The notes below the pieces were generated by a model. The model searched no databases. It saw only the letters and a program-made list of their open reading frames with translations, and had not been told where the DNA came from. 49,404 nt of DNA from Okeania sp. KiyG1. GTDB taxonomy: Bacteria; Cyanobacteriota; Cyanobacteriia; Cyanobacteriales; Microcoleaceae. The first letter of the stretch is position 1. Every line of letters begins with the position of its first letter. The stretch is taken from contig NZ_BLZO01000107.1 of assembly GCF_014132355.1 (NCBI RefSeq), positions 1 to 49,404 on the forward strand, in the 5' to 3' direction. Positions 27,777 to 36,597 of this stretch are shown piece by piece. A program made the translations under genes and the position numbers.

Positions 27777-28343
27777 ATGGCAACAACCTCAAACTATACA
27801 AACACCATAAACCAAACTGAAACAACCGTCCCCCAATTAGGTGCATTTTTACAAGCACATAATGAAATTGAATACATTCTACCTCCCTTAGTCGGAATCA
27901 TGATTACCACTAGATTTAAACTACGGGGTGCTACTGCACTTCTAGTGAACCTAACAGTTGCAGGTTTTGTACGCCAAATAATTGAACAACTAAAAGAACA
28001 AACAGAAACTATACCTGTAATTGATACTGAGCAAACAAATATTTCTCAACCAGTGACAACTGTTGCTAGTGATGACTCACCAACATACACAATAGTGCAT
28101 TCAGTTCCCGGTCGCATCCGACTGCGAATCCCAAAAGTAGCATCTGACCCAAATTACGTCAGACGTTTAGAACAACTTTTAACAGCAGACTCCCATGTAT
28201 TAGGAGTACGGATAAATACAGCAGCAGCTTCCATCGCCATCCAGTATCAAGCTGATGGAATGTCAGACTGGGAACTAGGAATGTTATTGATGAATATTAT
28301 TCAAGAAGCTGATTGTGATGAAGAGGAAATACCCGAAGCATAG
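27777..28343 (+). CDS. HMA-like domain protein preceding a P-type ATPase
   Basis: 188 aa. A hydrophobic segment (about 35-65, ILPPLVGIMITTRFKLRGATALLVNLTVAGF) is followed by a degenerate heavy-metal-associated-like domain (about 100-175: YTIVHSVPGRIRLRIP, LEQLLTADSHVLGVRINTAAASIAIQY). It lacks the CxxC metal-binding pair. The same domain type starts the P-type ATPase at 29946 (SLVHGIPGRVRLRV), suggesting a shared regulatory or interaction role. The two genes are on the same strand but separated by a large minisatellite. ATG 27777 directly follows TAACTGA repeats, so its ribosome-binding site is weak. Confidence 0.8.
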   Translation: MATTSNYTNTINQTETTVPQLGAFLQAHNEIEYILPPLVGIMITTRFKLRGATALLVNLTVAGFVRQIIEQLKEQTETIPVIDTEQTNISQPVTTVASDDSPTYTIVHSVPGRIRLRIPKVASDPNYVRRLEQLLTADSHVLGVRINTAAASIAIQYQADGMSDWELGMLLMNIIQEADCDEEEIPEA

Positions 28344-28498
28344 GTAATTTCAGTTATCAGTTATCAGTTATCAGTTATCAGTAATATCAAATCCATTTAA
28401 TTAGGTATAAAGCAAAATTTTTCGGTCTCCATAATTACTAAATTTTGTCTCATTCCTATTTATTCGGTACTGTCAGTTCTTATTTAGTAGGTTGGGTT

Positions 28499-29773
28499 GA
28501 GGAACGAAACCCAAAAACTGTGAGGAACGAAACCCAAAAACTGTGAGGAACGAAACCCAAAAACTGTGAGGAACGAAACCAAACAACTGTGAGGAACGAA
28601 ACCCAAAAACTGTGAGGAACGAAACCCAAAAACTGTGAGGAACGAAACCAAACAACTGTGAGGAACGAAACCCAAAAACTATGAGGAACGAAACCCAAAA
28701 ACTATGAGGAACGAAACCAAAAACTATGAGGAACGAAACCAAACAACTGTGAGGAACGAAACCAAAAACTATGAGGAACGAAACCCAAAAACTATGAGGA
28801 ACGAAACCCAAAAACTATGAGGAACGAAACCCAAAAACTGTGAGGAACGAAACCAAAAACTGTGAGGAACGAAACCCAAAAACTGTGAGGAACGAAACCC
28901 AAAAACTGTGAGGAACGAAACCCAAAAACTGTGAGGAACGAAACCCAAAAACTATGAGGAACGAAACCCAAAAACTGTGAGGAACGAAACCAAACAACTG
29001 TGAGGAACGAAACCCAAAAACTGTGAGGAACGAAACCCAAAAACTGTGAGGAACGAAACCAAAAACTGTGAGGAACGAAACCCAAAAACTATGAGGAACG
29101 AAACCAAAAACTGTGAGGAACGAAACCCAAAAACTATGAGGAACGAAACCCAAAAACTGTGAGGAACGAAACCAAACAACTGTGAGGAACGAAACCCAAA
29201 AACTGTGAGGAACGAAACCAAAAACTGTGAGGAACGAAACCAAAAACTGTGAGGAACGAAACCAAAAACTGTGAGGAACGAAACCCAAAAACTGTGAGGA
29301 ACGAAACCAAAAACTGTGAGGAACGAAACCAAAAACTGTGAGGAACGAAACCAAACAACTGTGAGGAACGAAACCAAACAACTGTGAGGAACGAAACCAA
29401 ACAACTGTGAGGAACGAAACCAAACAACTGTGAGGAACGAAACCAAACAACTGTGAGGAACGAAACCAAACAACTGTGAGGAACGAAACCAAACAACTGT
29501 GAGGAACGAAACCAAACAACTGTGAGGAACGAAACCAAACAACTGTGAGGAACGAAACCCAAAAACTATGAGGAACGAAACCCAAAAACTATGAGGAACG
29601 AAACCAAACAACTATGAGGAACGAAACCAAAAACTATGAGGAACGAAACCCAAAAACTGTGAGGAACGAAACCAAACAACTATGAGGAACGAAACCCAAA
29701 AACTGTGAGGAACGAAACCCAAAAACTGTGAGGAACGAAACCCAAAAACTGTGAGGAACGAAACCAAACAACT
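28499..29773 (+). repeat. Minisatellite of about 56 units of 22/23 bp
   Basis: Uninterrupted head-to-tail array. The units are GAGGAACGAAACCCAAAAACTGT (23 bp, written as GAGGAACGAAACCC + AAAAACTGT), a variant with CCAAACAACTGT, a 22-bp form with CCAAAAACTGT, and versions ending CTATG. There are no spacers, so it is not a CRISPR array. The left flank is GTAGGTTGGGTT and the right flank GTTGGGTTGCGCTACCGCTTA + ACCCAACCTAC, the arms of a common cyanobacterial palindromic repeat, so the array probably grew from its interior. Mixed 22/23-bp units keep all minus-strand frames open by chance of composition. Confidence 0.95.
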
Positions 29774-29945
29774 CTATGTATCTGTTGGGTTGCGCTACCG
29801 CTTAACCCAACCTACTGTATAACCACCTGCTCCCTGCTCTGTCTTTTGGAGGAGATGTCTATTAGAGTTGTTGGGTTGCACTACCGCTTAACCCAACCTA
29901 CCGTATAACTACCGTATAACTATATCCATTACCAATTACTCAACA

Positions 29946-32192
29946 ATGCAAACTATCAAATCACAACAATCAGGGTCAACATCAACACTAACAGTCAAAA
30001 CTCCCACAATATCATTAGTGCATGGCATTCCCGGAAGAGTCAGACTTCGCGTCATGCACTTGAGTCTAGACAAAAACTATACTGACAATGTACAAACATT
30101 ATTAGAATCAGATATCCACGTCAAACAAACTCGCATTAACCAAGCAGCAAGTTCGATCGCCATTAATTATCAGACCAAAGGCAAATCAGAAACAGAAATA
30201 CTAGACCATCTTATATCTCTAATAGAAAACGTCGATCGCTCTACCGTAACAATTGCCAAAAACAAAGTTAAATCCCAAACACCACCAGAAACAGAAGACC
30301 AAAATGAAGGAGAATGGTCAAGTTTAGTAATACCAAGTCTAGCAACCCTTTTAGCTTTCCTCAGCGGACCATTAAAATTACCAATTTCTCCACAACTGAG
30401 TTTTAGCGCCTTGGCCATTGCAGCATTTCCAGTTGTCAAACGCGCTTTCCAGAGCTTATTAATCGAACATTGCCTGAATATAGACTGTCTCGACTTCCTC
30501 TCCCTAACCCTCGGTGCCATCCAAGGCAAAGTATTAACCCCTGCATTAGTATTAACTCTCCACGAACTGGGAGATGTAATCCGCGAACAAACAGCCAGAT
30601 CCACCGAACATCAAACTTCAGACCTGTTAGACGCCATCGGACGTTTTGCCTGGGTAGAAAAAGATGGAGAAAAACAACAAATACCAAGCGACCAAGTCAA
30701 ACGAGGCGATACAGTTATAGTCTACCCAGGAGAACAAATACCAGTAGATGGAGAAGTATTACAAGGTGAGGCAGTCATTGACCAACAGCAACTCACCGGA
30801 GAGTCAATGCCAGTTGTCGGCAAACCAGGTACATTAGTCTATGCTTCGACCTTAGTACGTTCCGGTCAAATTTATATTCGGGCAGAAAGGATAGGCAAAC
30901 AAACTCGTGCTGCTGCTAGTATCGAACTATTACAAAAAGCTCCAGTACATGACACCAGAATGGCAAATTATGCCTCTCAAATGGCAGACAAATTAATTTT
31001 GCCATCCTTGATATTAGCTGGCATTGTCTTAGCCACAACTCGCGACCCCAGTAGAGCTGCATCTATTCTCACCCTAGACTTTGTCACAGGAATTCGAGTA
31101 TCAGTTCCCACCGCATTTTTGGGAGCGCTAAACCATACTACCAGACACGGTATTTTGGTTAGGAGTGGTCGTACTCTGGAAATGTTAGCCGAAATTGATA
31201 CTATTGTTTTTGATAAGACTGGTACTTTGACTCAAGGTAATATTGCTGTGGTGGGAGTAGAAACAGTATCAGGACGAATGAGTGCCACAGAAGTTTTGGC
31301 TTTAGCAGCTTCTGCGGAACAACGTATTACTCATCCAGTGGCAGAGGCGATCGCTCGTTATGCTCAGGAACAAGGTGTGAATATTTATCCACGGGGTGAG
31401 TGGGAGTATAAAGTAGGATTGGGTATTCAGGTAGATATTAATGGTCAGGATGTTTTGGTCGGCAGTGCTAAGTTTTTGACTCAAGCAGGAGTAGATTTAG
31501 ATTGCTTCTATGAAAATCATCCTTGTTTTCAGGAAAGTTGTGCCCATACTGACCAAGAATGCCCAGTTTCTGAGTGGTTATCTTTGATTTATGTGGCCTG
31601 CAATGGCGAGTTTCAAGGGGCAATTCAATATAAAGACCCAGTGCGTCCGGAAAGTATGCCTCTGATTATGAGATTGCAACAAGAATATGATATGGAAGTG
31701 CATTTACTGACTGGGGATAACGAGGTCAGGGCGAAGATGGTGGCCACAGAGTTGAAAATTCCAGAGTCTCAAGTTCATGCTGAGGCTTTTCCTGACCAAA
31801 AAGCTGCTATTGTTCGAGATTTACGCCGCACCGGAAAAACTGTGGCTTTTGTGGGAGATGGGTTAAATGATTCTGTGGCTTTAGCTTATGCAGATGTGTC
31901 TGTTTCTTTTGAAAATGGTTCGGATGTAGCGAGGGAAACAGCAGATGTGGTTTTGATGAATAATAATTTATCTAGTTTGTTGGAGGCGATCGCTATTGCC
32001 AAGGAGACTAAACATCTCATCGAACAAAATACTGTTATGGTAGTAGGGCCAAATTTGGTAGCTTTAGGGTTGGCCTCTACAGTGGGACTACATCCTCTCA
32101 TTGCTACGGTGGTCCACAATGGCAGTGCGATCGCTGCTGGTTTAAATAGTTTACGTCCTCTGGTGCAGCATCAGTTAGAAAGTAGTACATAA
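29946..32192 (+). CDS. P1B-type cation ATPase lacking the CPC motif
   Basis: 748 aa. An N-terminal HMA-like domain without CxxC (about 20-95) precedes the membrane segments. Catalytic motifs follow: TGES (284-287), DKTGT (D423), HP (H463) and GDGLND (637-642). Where P1B ATPases normally carry CPC or SPC, this protein reads VTGIRVSVP (380-388), so its metal cannot be predicted by the usual rule. The nucleotide-binding domain has an extra loop with four Cys (520, 527, 532, 539) and two His (525, 534), a possible metal sensor. It would transport a cation across the membrane. It probably works with the HMA-like protein at 27777 and the small protein at 32406. Confidence 0.9.
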   Translation: MQTIKSQQSGSTSTLTVKTPTISLVHGIPGRVRLRVMHLSLDKNYTDNVQTLLESDIHVKQTRINQAASSIAINYQTKGKSETEILDHLISLIENVDRSTVTIAKNKVKSQTPPETEDQNEGEWSSLVIPSLATLLAFLSGPLKLPISPQLSFSALAIAAFPVVKRAFQSLLIEHCLNIDCLDFLSLTLGAIQGKVLTPALVLTLHELGDVIREQTARSTEHQTSDLLDAIGRFAWVEKDGEKQQIPSDQVKRGDTVIVYPGEQIPVDGEVLQGEAVIDQQQLTGESMPVVGKPGTLVYASTLVRSGQIYIRAERIGKQTRAAASIELLQKAPVHDTRMANYASQMADKLILPSLILAGIVLATTRDPSRAASILTLDFVTGIRVSVPTAFLGALNHTTRHGILVRSGRTLEMLAEIDTIVFDKTGTLTQGNIAVVGVETVSGRMSATEVLALAASAEQRITHPVAEAIARYAQEQGVNIYPRGEWEYKVGLGIQVDINGQDVLVGSAKFLTQAGVDLDCFYENHPCFQESCAHTDQECPVSEWLSLIYVACNGEFQGAIQYKDPVRPESMPLIMRLQQEYDMEVHLLTGDNEVRAKMVATELKIPESQVHAEAFPDQKAAIVRDLRRTGKTVAFVGDGLNDSVALAYADVSVSFENGSDVARETADVVLMNNNLSSLLEAIAIAKETKHLIEQNTVMVVGPNLVALGLASTVGLHPLIATVVHNGSAIAAGLNSLRPLVQHQLESST

Positions 32193-32261
32193 TAGAAGGG
32201 TAGGGGAATAGTTTTTGTAGATATTTGTATATATATTTTGGTTAATTCCAAAAGTTTATTT

Positions 32262-32324
32262 ACCCCACCGAGGAGCTAAGGCTCGGTAGGAATCCCCGTG
32301 CCTTTAGGCCGGGGAGGATGTCAA
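32262..32324 (+). other. Orphan IS200/IS605-type right end (double hairpin)
   Basis: Two hairpins in a row, ACCGAG...CTCGGT (32267-32287) and CCCCGTGCC...GGCCGGGG (32294-32314), are followed by AGGATGTCAA. This is the typical 3' end of IS200/IS605-family elements, and of the guide-RNA scaffold next to tnpB. No tnpA or tnpB is present upstream, so it is a remnant or a non-autonomous end. It may also act as a terminator for the P-type ATPase gene. Confidence 0.6.
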
Positions 32325-32405
32325 CAAACAAACCCCCCACAAAAAAACTAATCTTATCTTCTTCCTTTTTCCTTCTTCCTTCTTCCTTCCTAATTAAAAT
32401 TAATT

Positions 32406-32684
32406 ATGTCACTTGTTCATTTAAAAAAATCTGTAGTCACTCTTCACCTCCGAGAAATGGTTGAAGATGGTCAAACAAACGATCGCTTTGCCTTATTCGG
32501 ATTAGGTGCCTTTTTGCTCAGTCCATTAGTTGCTCCTACTGTCACAAAAGTTGCGAGAAAAGTAGTTAAGGATGCGATTAAAAGTGGTCTTTCTATGTAT
32601 GAACAAAGTCAGGCGACTTTTGCCGGAATTAGTGAAGAGTTTGCCGATAATTTGGCAGAATCTCAAACTAATCGTGGAAATTAA
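32406..32684 (+). CDS. Small membrane-associated protein next to the P-type ATPase
   Basis: 92 aa with one hydrophobic segment (about 28-45, FGLGAFLLSPLVAPTV) and an amphipathic helix (VARKVVKDAIKSGLSMYEQ). It lines up with the protein at 37518-37916 (GVGAIVLTPVLLPLLKPVA then IKTGVSFLEKTK and then VFGDIVAEA), so the two are paralogues. Proteins of this kind (DUF5132-like; assignment tentative) often sit beside HMA-like/P-type ATPase genes in cyanobacteria, and this one lies about 210 bp downstream of the ATPase. The function is unknown, perhaps an accessory of metal transport. Confidence 0.7.
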   Translation: MSLVHLKKSVVTLHLREMVEDGQTNDRFALFGLGAFLLSPLVAPTVTKVARKVVKDAIKSGLSMYEQSQATFAGISEEFADNLAESQTNRGN

Positions 32685-33737
32685 AATTATTAAGTTAGGG
32701 GTGAGTTGAATAATTAGATAAAACTTCACCTCTATAGAACCAAAATTGCTTCTATAGAAGTCTAAGAACGACTCAAAATTATAGAAATTTATCGCTTTAG
32801 CAAAAAAAATGATTCTGTGTAGACAAAAATCATTTTTTACTCCTAATATCAAATCCGGTTAAATACCCTCATAATCAATGTAAGCATTTCCTGCGGAATG
32901 CTGCGCAAACAGCTATTAGCGGTCAGCTGTCAGCTTTTTAAAGAATGAAGTAAAAATTCGTTTAACTTATACTATATTTTCGTAAGTATTTCCTGCGGAA
33001 TGCTTACTAATCAATAGCTTAAAACCCTGATTATTACGTTATTGGATCTATGTGCAATTAGGCGGATTTGATATAATTTATTGTGAGCTGAATAAAATGT
33101 TGAGCAGGTAATTATATCATGTCCGGATAATTAGTGATCAAAAAAACTTTCTCCTTCTTTTCTTCTTTCTTCCCTCCTGAATTCTAAATTCTGTTTGCGG
33201 AGCATTCCGTAGGAAATTCAGAATTCTGAGTAGTTTATTTATAACTGTTCAACCGGACATAATATTATTGCTCCATCCAGCTATTTTTCGTTTGTTTTTT
33301 ATTCCAGTTTTTACAGTTTTTCTTGATTTAACAAATTTAAAGCTATTTGTCTAATTAGGGTTTGCTGATTAAATCTCAAAGTACTGATAAATAAAGGTAT
33401 TGGCCTTTTTATAATCGAAAAAAGTGTGCCTGTTTCAATTCACTTACCCTCAAAAAGTGAGTATGCGTGGGGTGAGTATGGCAGAAAAATCACTCTAACA
33501 ATTATTCCTCCTACTTTCTCTGTCTTCCCACCCTCCCCACACTTCCCACACTTCCCACACTCCCCACACTCCCCACCCCCCACACTTTGCTTTTTTCAGC
33601 AAACCCTAATTACTGCCAAATTTTCTGGAGCATGAGTTTTCTGATTCTAGATTCATCTTCCTGAAATTGAACATCTAAAAACCAATTTAATTTAAAATCA
33701 ATTAAAATAAAGCTAAATTTAAGATTGGATTGGAGGA
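32685..33737. repeat. Long intergenic region with two inverted-repeat elements
   Basis: No credible gene. An element with ends TAATATCAAATCCGG / GCGGATTTGATATAA (about 32845-33076) holds palindromes of the GCATTTCCTGCGGAATGCTGCG type. It is followed by a full-length element with ends ATATCATGTCCGG / CCGGACATAATATT (33112-33266). CACACTTCCCACACTCCCC runs (about 33536-33580) make up a short spurious frame (33426-33635). A GGATTGGAGG near 33725 supplies the ribosome site for the sulfotransferase. Confidence 0.65.
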
Positions 33738-34595
33738 TTGAAAATGACCAATATACCTGAATGGGTAAAAACAGAATGGGTGGAAAGACGGCAAAAACAA
33801 ATAACTGATTTTAAGAGAAATGAATCTCCATTTGAATCAATCTTAAAAATACGCGGAGAAATCGCAGCTTATAGTAGAGCTTTATTACTAAAACATCAAA
33901 TATTTGAAAAAAAATTTGTGATTTTTGGACAGCCGAGAACAGGAAGTACATTATTGGTTCAATTACTCAATAATCAACCGAAAATTTATTGTGAAAAGGA
34001 AATATTAAGTGCTAAAGATTATAGAAAAATGTTATTCCCAAATCTATATATCCAAGGCAGGCGTGTAAAGTTTTCTGGTAAAGTTTATGGCTTTAAGCTG
34101 ATGATATCTCAATTGCCAGAAGAGCAATATGTAGATCCAGAAAAATTTATGTTTAATTTGTATTACCAGGGTTGGGCAATAATTCATTTAATCCGTAATA
34201 ATTACTTACGAAGCATTATTTCTAGTATGTTGGCTAGTTCAAGAAACCAATGGGAAGCCAAATCAAAAAGCTCACTAAATTATCAGACAATAAAGATAGA
34301 TTGCAACAAATTAATTGAGCTTTTGAAACGGAGAGAAATATATCGAGTTAAAGAGAAAGAAATATTAGAAAAACTTGACCACATAAAAGTAATTTATGAA
34401 GAAGATTTACTACTAGAAGAAAACCATCAAAATACCTGCGATCGCATTTTTAATTATTTAGGACTGGAGTCAATACCAATAAAAACAAAGTTAGTAAAAA
34501 CTACATCCAATCAGCTTTCAGATGTTATTGAAAATTATGAAGAATTTGTGGAAAAAATTAGCCAAACTAAATATGCAAAATTTTTGAGCAATTGA
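33738..34595 (+). CDS. Sulfotransferase family protein
   Basis: 285 aa. The 5'-phosphosulfate-binding loop is QPRTGSTLL (65-73), and the 3'-phosphate-binding segment RNNYLRSIISSMLAS begins at R153. Together these are the PAPS-binding signature. It would transfer sulfate from PAPS to a carbohydrate or other hydroxyl acceptor; the acceptor is unknown. A good GGAGG lies about 10 nt before ATG 33738. It has no signal peptide. Its neighbours are unrelated, so it is probably monocistronic. Confidence 0.88.
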   Translation: MKMTNIPEWVKTEWVERRQKQITDFKRNESPFESILKIRGEIAAYSRALLLKHQIFEKKFVIFGQPRTGSTLLVQLLNNQPKIYCEKEILSAKDYRKMLFPNLYIQGRRVKFSGKVYGFKLMISQLPEEQYVDPEKFMFNLYYQGWAIIHLIRNNYLRSIISSMLASSRNQWEAKSKSSLNYQTIKIDCNKLIELLKRREIYRVKEKEILEKLDHIKVIYEEDLLLEENHQNTCDRIFNYLGLESIPIKTKLVKTTSNQLSDVIENYEEFVEKISQTKYAKFLSN

Positions 34596-34925
34596 CTAAG
34601 AAGTAAATCAAAGAAAAACTTAACTACAGTGGTTTAGACAAAACTTGAGCGGAAAATAGTCTCAAATTTAGACAGGGAGAGGTTTTTAGTTCAGACAGAT
34701 CTAAATCTAGCAATGACAAAGGTTTCCAGTATTTTTTAGGTCTTCGACTTTTTTCTCTTGCCTACAACATAAATTAAATTAGATAGAGAATTTAAAAATA
34801 GAAAAGTTTATCCTTATAAAAAAGCATAATTATCTACCAATTATGATGTTTGACTAAATTATCCACTTTGACAAAGATACCAAACAGCTTTTATAACAGT
34901 AAAAAAAGAAAGCGTTAAATTAATT
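34596..34925. other. Spacer with a relic of the DUF3226 gene
   Basis: Mostly unassigned AT-rich DNA. At 34765-34815 it matches the DUF3226 gene (36280-36330) at 46 of 51 positions and translates as QHKLN-stop-IENLKIEKFIL, against QHKLNKIENLKIEKFIL there. Three of the five differences are silent third positions; the other two create the stop. Flanking sequence shows no further match that I can see. Confidence 0.6.
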
Positions 34926-35369
34926 ATGTTTAAATGTATTACAGTTAAAAATTTTAGATGTTTTGAAGAAATTACTATTGATAATATCGAACGAGTTAAT
35001 TTAATTGGAGGTATCAATAATGTTGGCAAAACAGCTCTACTAGAAGCAATTTTTTTGTTAACAAGTTTAAATTCTATAGAAATTCCGTTTCAATTAAATT
35101 TTGATAGAGGAGTATTCCAGCAACAAACTTTTGATGTAGAAGAAGTTTGTGAATGGTTATTCTATAATAAACAAGTAAGTAAAGCCATTGAAATTAAAAT
35201 AGTAAACGAAAATGATGAAGATAACGAATTAAAATTGAGTTTAGATAAAGCATCAAGCCCAAGATTGTTCCCTTTGCATTTAAGGTCAAATAGTATAAAA
35301 ACTCTCAAGGATTTAAAACTAGAATTTAAAAAAATGATCAAAAAATCTTGGGATTTACAACATTTTTAA
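34926..35369 (+). CDS. AAA ATPase, N-terminal part (frameshifted)
   Basis: 147 aa, start of a RecF/SMC-like ATPase of the OLD/AAA_15 class. It opens with the KNFRCFEEITIDNIERVNLI pattern and a Walker A GINNVGKT ending at T36. The frame drifts out at an A-run near 35340-35345; after LEFKKMIKK the continuation ILGFTTFLIPDQEQ is in another frame. With one base change it would join the next frame to give about 360 aa, normal for such ATPases. It is paired with a TOPRIM-like gene (36013), as in ATPase/TOPRIM defence modules. Confidence 0.8.
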   Translation: MFKCITVKNFRCFEEITIDNIERVNLIGGINNVGKTALLEAIFLLTSLNSIEIPFQLNFDRGVFQQQTFDVEEVCEWLFYNKQVSKAIEIKIVNENDEDNELKLSLDKASSPRLFPLHLRSNSIKTLKDLKLEFKKMIKKSWDLQHF

Positions 35370-36013
35370 TACCAGATCAAGAACAAAAAAAAATAAAGAT
35401 AGAAATTCAAGAAGACGAAGAACAGAAAGCTAGAGAAATAGAAGTTTTTCCTCCTAGTGTTTTTCTCAGTAGCCGTTTAAGAGTCTCACCAACCGAAGAT
35501 GCAGAAATATTCAGTAATTTTGAAGCCATAAATCAACAAAATGAAATTATAGAAATCTTAAAAATAATAGAACCAAGATTAAAACGTTTAGCAGTTTTAG
35601 TCACCGGAGGAATTCCAATGATTCATGGAGATATTGGAGGAGATTATTTAATTCCTGTTTCATTAATGGGAGAAGGAATGGAAAGATTATTATCTATTAT
35701 TTTATCGATTATGAATGCACCAGAAGGAACTGTATTAATTGATGAAATTGAAAATGGCATACATCACTCAATTATGGAAAAAGTTTGGCAGTCTATAGCT
35801 GTAGCAACTAGAATATCTAACACTCAACTTTTTGCTACTACTCATAGTTATGAATGTATTAATGCTGCTCATCAAGCATTTTCTAACTCCGAATTATATG
35901 ACTTTCGTTATTTCAGACTAGAGAGAGAAAAAGAGACTAATATTATCAAGAGTTTAGTTTATGACAAAGATAATATTGAGACTTCTTTAGAACTTAACCT
36001 GGAGATGCGTTAA
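35348..36013 (+). CDS. AAA ATPase, C-terminal part (frameshifted)
   Basis: 221 aa if a TTG at 35348 were used, but more likely the continuation of the preceding frame. It contains the signature-like SLMGEGMERLLSI, Walker B GTVLIDEIENGIHHS and the switch His in FATTHSYE, so the two pieces together hold every ATPase motif. Its stop TAA (36011-36013) overlaps the ATG of the next gene by one base (TAATG), meaning tight translational coupling with the DUF3226 protein. Confidence 0.8.
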   Translation: MGFTTFLIPDQEQKKIKIEIQEDEEQKAREIEVFPPSVFLSSRLRVSPTEDAEIFSNFEAINQQNEIIEILKIIEPRLKRLAVLVTGGIPMIHGDIGGDYLIPVSLMGEGMERLLSIILSIMNAPEGTVLIDEIENGIHHSIMEKVWQSIAVATRISNTQLFATTHSYECINAAHQAFSNSELYDFRYFRLEREKETNIIKSLVYDKDNIETSLELNLEMR

Positions 36014-36597
36014 TGAGCCAAATTCAAACAACAATTGAAAAGTCAAAGTTGATTCTTGGTGAAGGAAAAGAAGATGTAATGTTTTTATCTCAATTAATTG
36101 AATATTTAGAAATTAATAATATCCAAGTTAATTCTTATGGAGGGAAAGATAACCTTAATAATTACTTGAAAACCTTGCCTTTAATACCAGGCTTTTCTAA
36201 TTTGCGTTCTTTAGGAATTACTAGAGATGCTGATAAGTCATTCGATGATGCCTCTAAAAGTATTGAATATTCTCTCAAGCAACATAAATTGAATAAAATA
36301 GAGAACTTAAAAATAGAAAAATTTATCCTTCCAGACAACAGTTCTTCAGGAATGCTAGAAGACTTATGTTTAAAATCAATACATACTGATGAAATTAGTT
36401 GTATTGAAGATTTCTTTCAGTGCATTGAGACAAAAGCAAGAAGAAAATTTAATAAGACTTCTAAAGCTAAAATACACGCCTGGTTATCTACTCAAGAACA
36501 TCCCAATAAACGTCTAGGTGCAGCAGCTCAAGCAGGTTATATTAACTGGGATAACGAAGCTTTTGAAAAACTGATTTTTTTTATAGAAAATCTTTAA
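36013..36597 (+). CDS. DUF3226 (TOPRIM-like) protein
   Basis: 194 aa. TOPRIM-like residues are visible: Glu in LILGEGKEDVMF (about 15-26) and the DxD of TRDADKSFDD (about 73-82), with LPDNSSSGMLEDL after. DUF3226/DUF4435 proteins paired with an AAA ATPase form toxin-like nuclease or effector partners in systems such as PARIS (AriA/AriB), and OLD nucleases fuse the two. By that analogy this may be the effector of an abortive-infection pair; the assignment is inference. Its ATG overlaps the ATPase stop. The frame is intact although the ATPase is not. Confidence 0.82.
   Translation: MSQIQTTIEKSKLILGEGKEDVMFLSQLIEYLEINNIQVNSYGGKDNLNNYLKTLPLIPGFSNLRSLGITRDADKSFDDASKSIEYSLKQHKLNKIENLKIEKFILPDNSSSGMLEDLCLKSIHTDEISCIEDFFQCIETKARRKFNKTSKAKIHAWLSTQEHPNKRLGAAAQAGYINWDNEAFEKLIFFIENL

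Noticed and set aside
28473-29611. Long minus-strand reading frames (up to 256 codons) across the minisatellite
   Set aside because: They are translations of the 22/23-bp repeat in shifting frames (GFVPHSFWVSFLTV...), open only because the unit lacks stops on that strand. All three frames are open, and no start region or homology is visible.
28499-29773. CRISPR array
   Set aside because: Units abut directly with no unique spacers, there is no leader, and no cas genes are nearby.
33426-33635. 69-codon frame before the sulfotransferase
   Set aside because: Largely the CACACTTCCCACACTCC repeat, with Pro/His runs.
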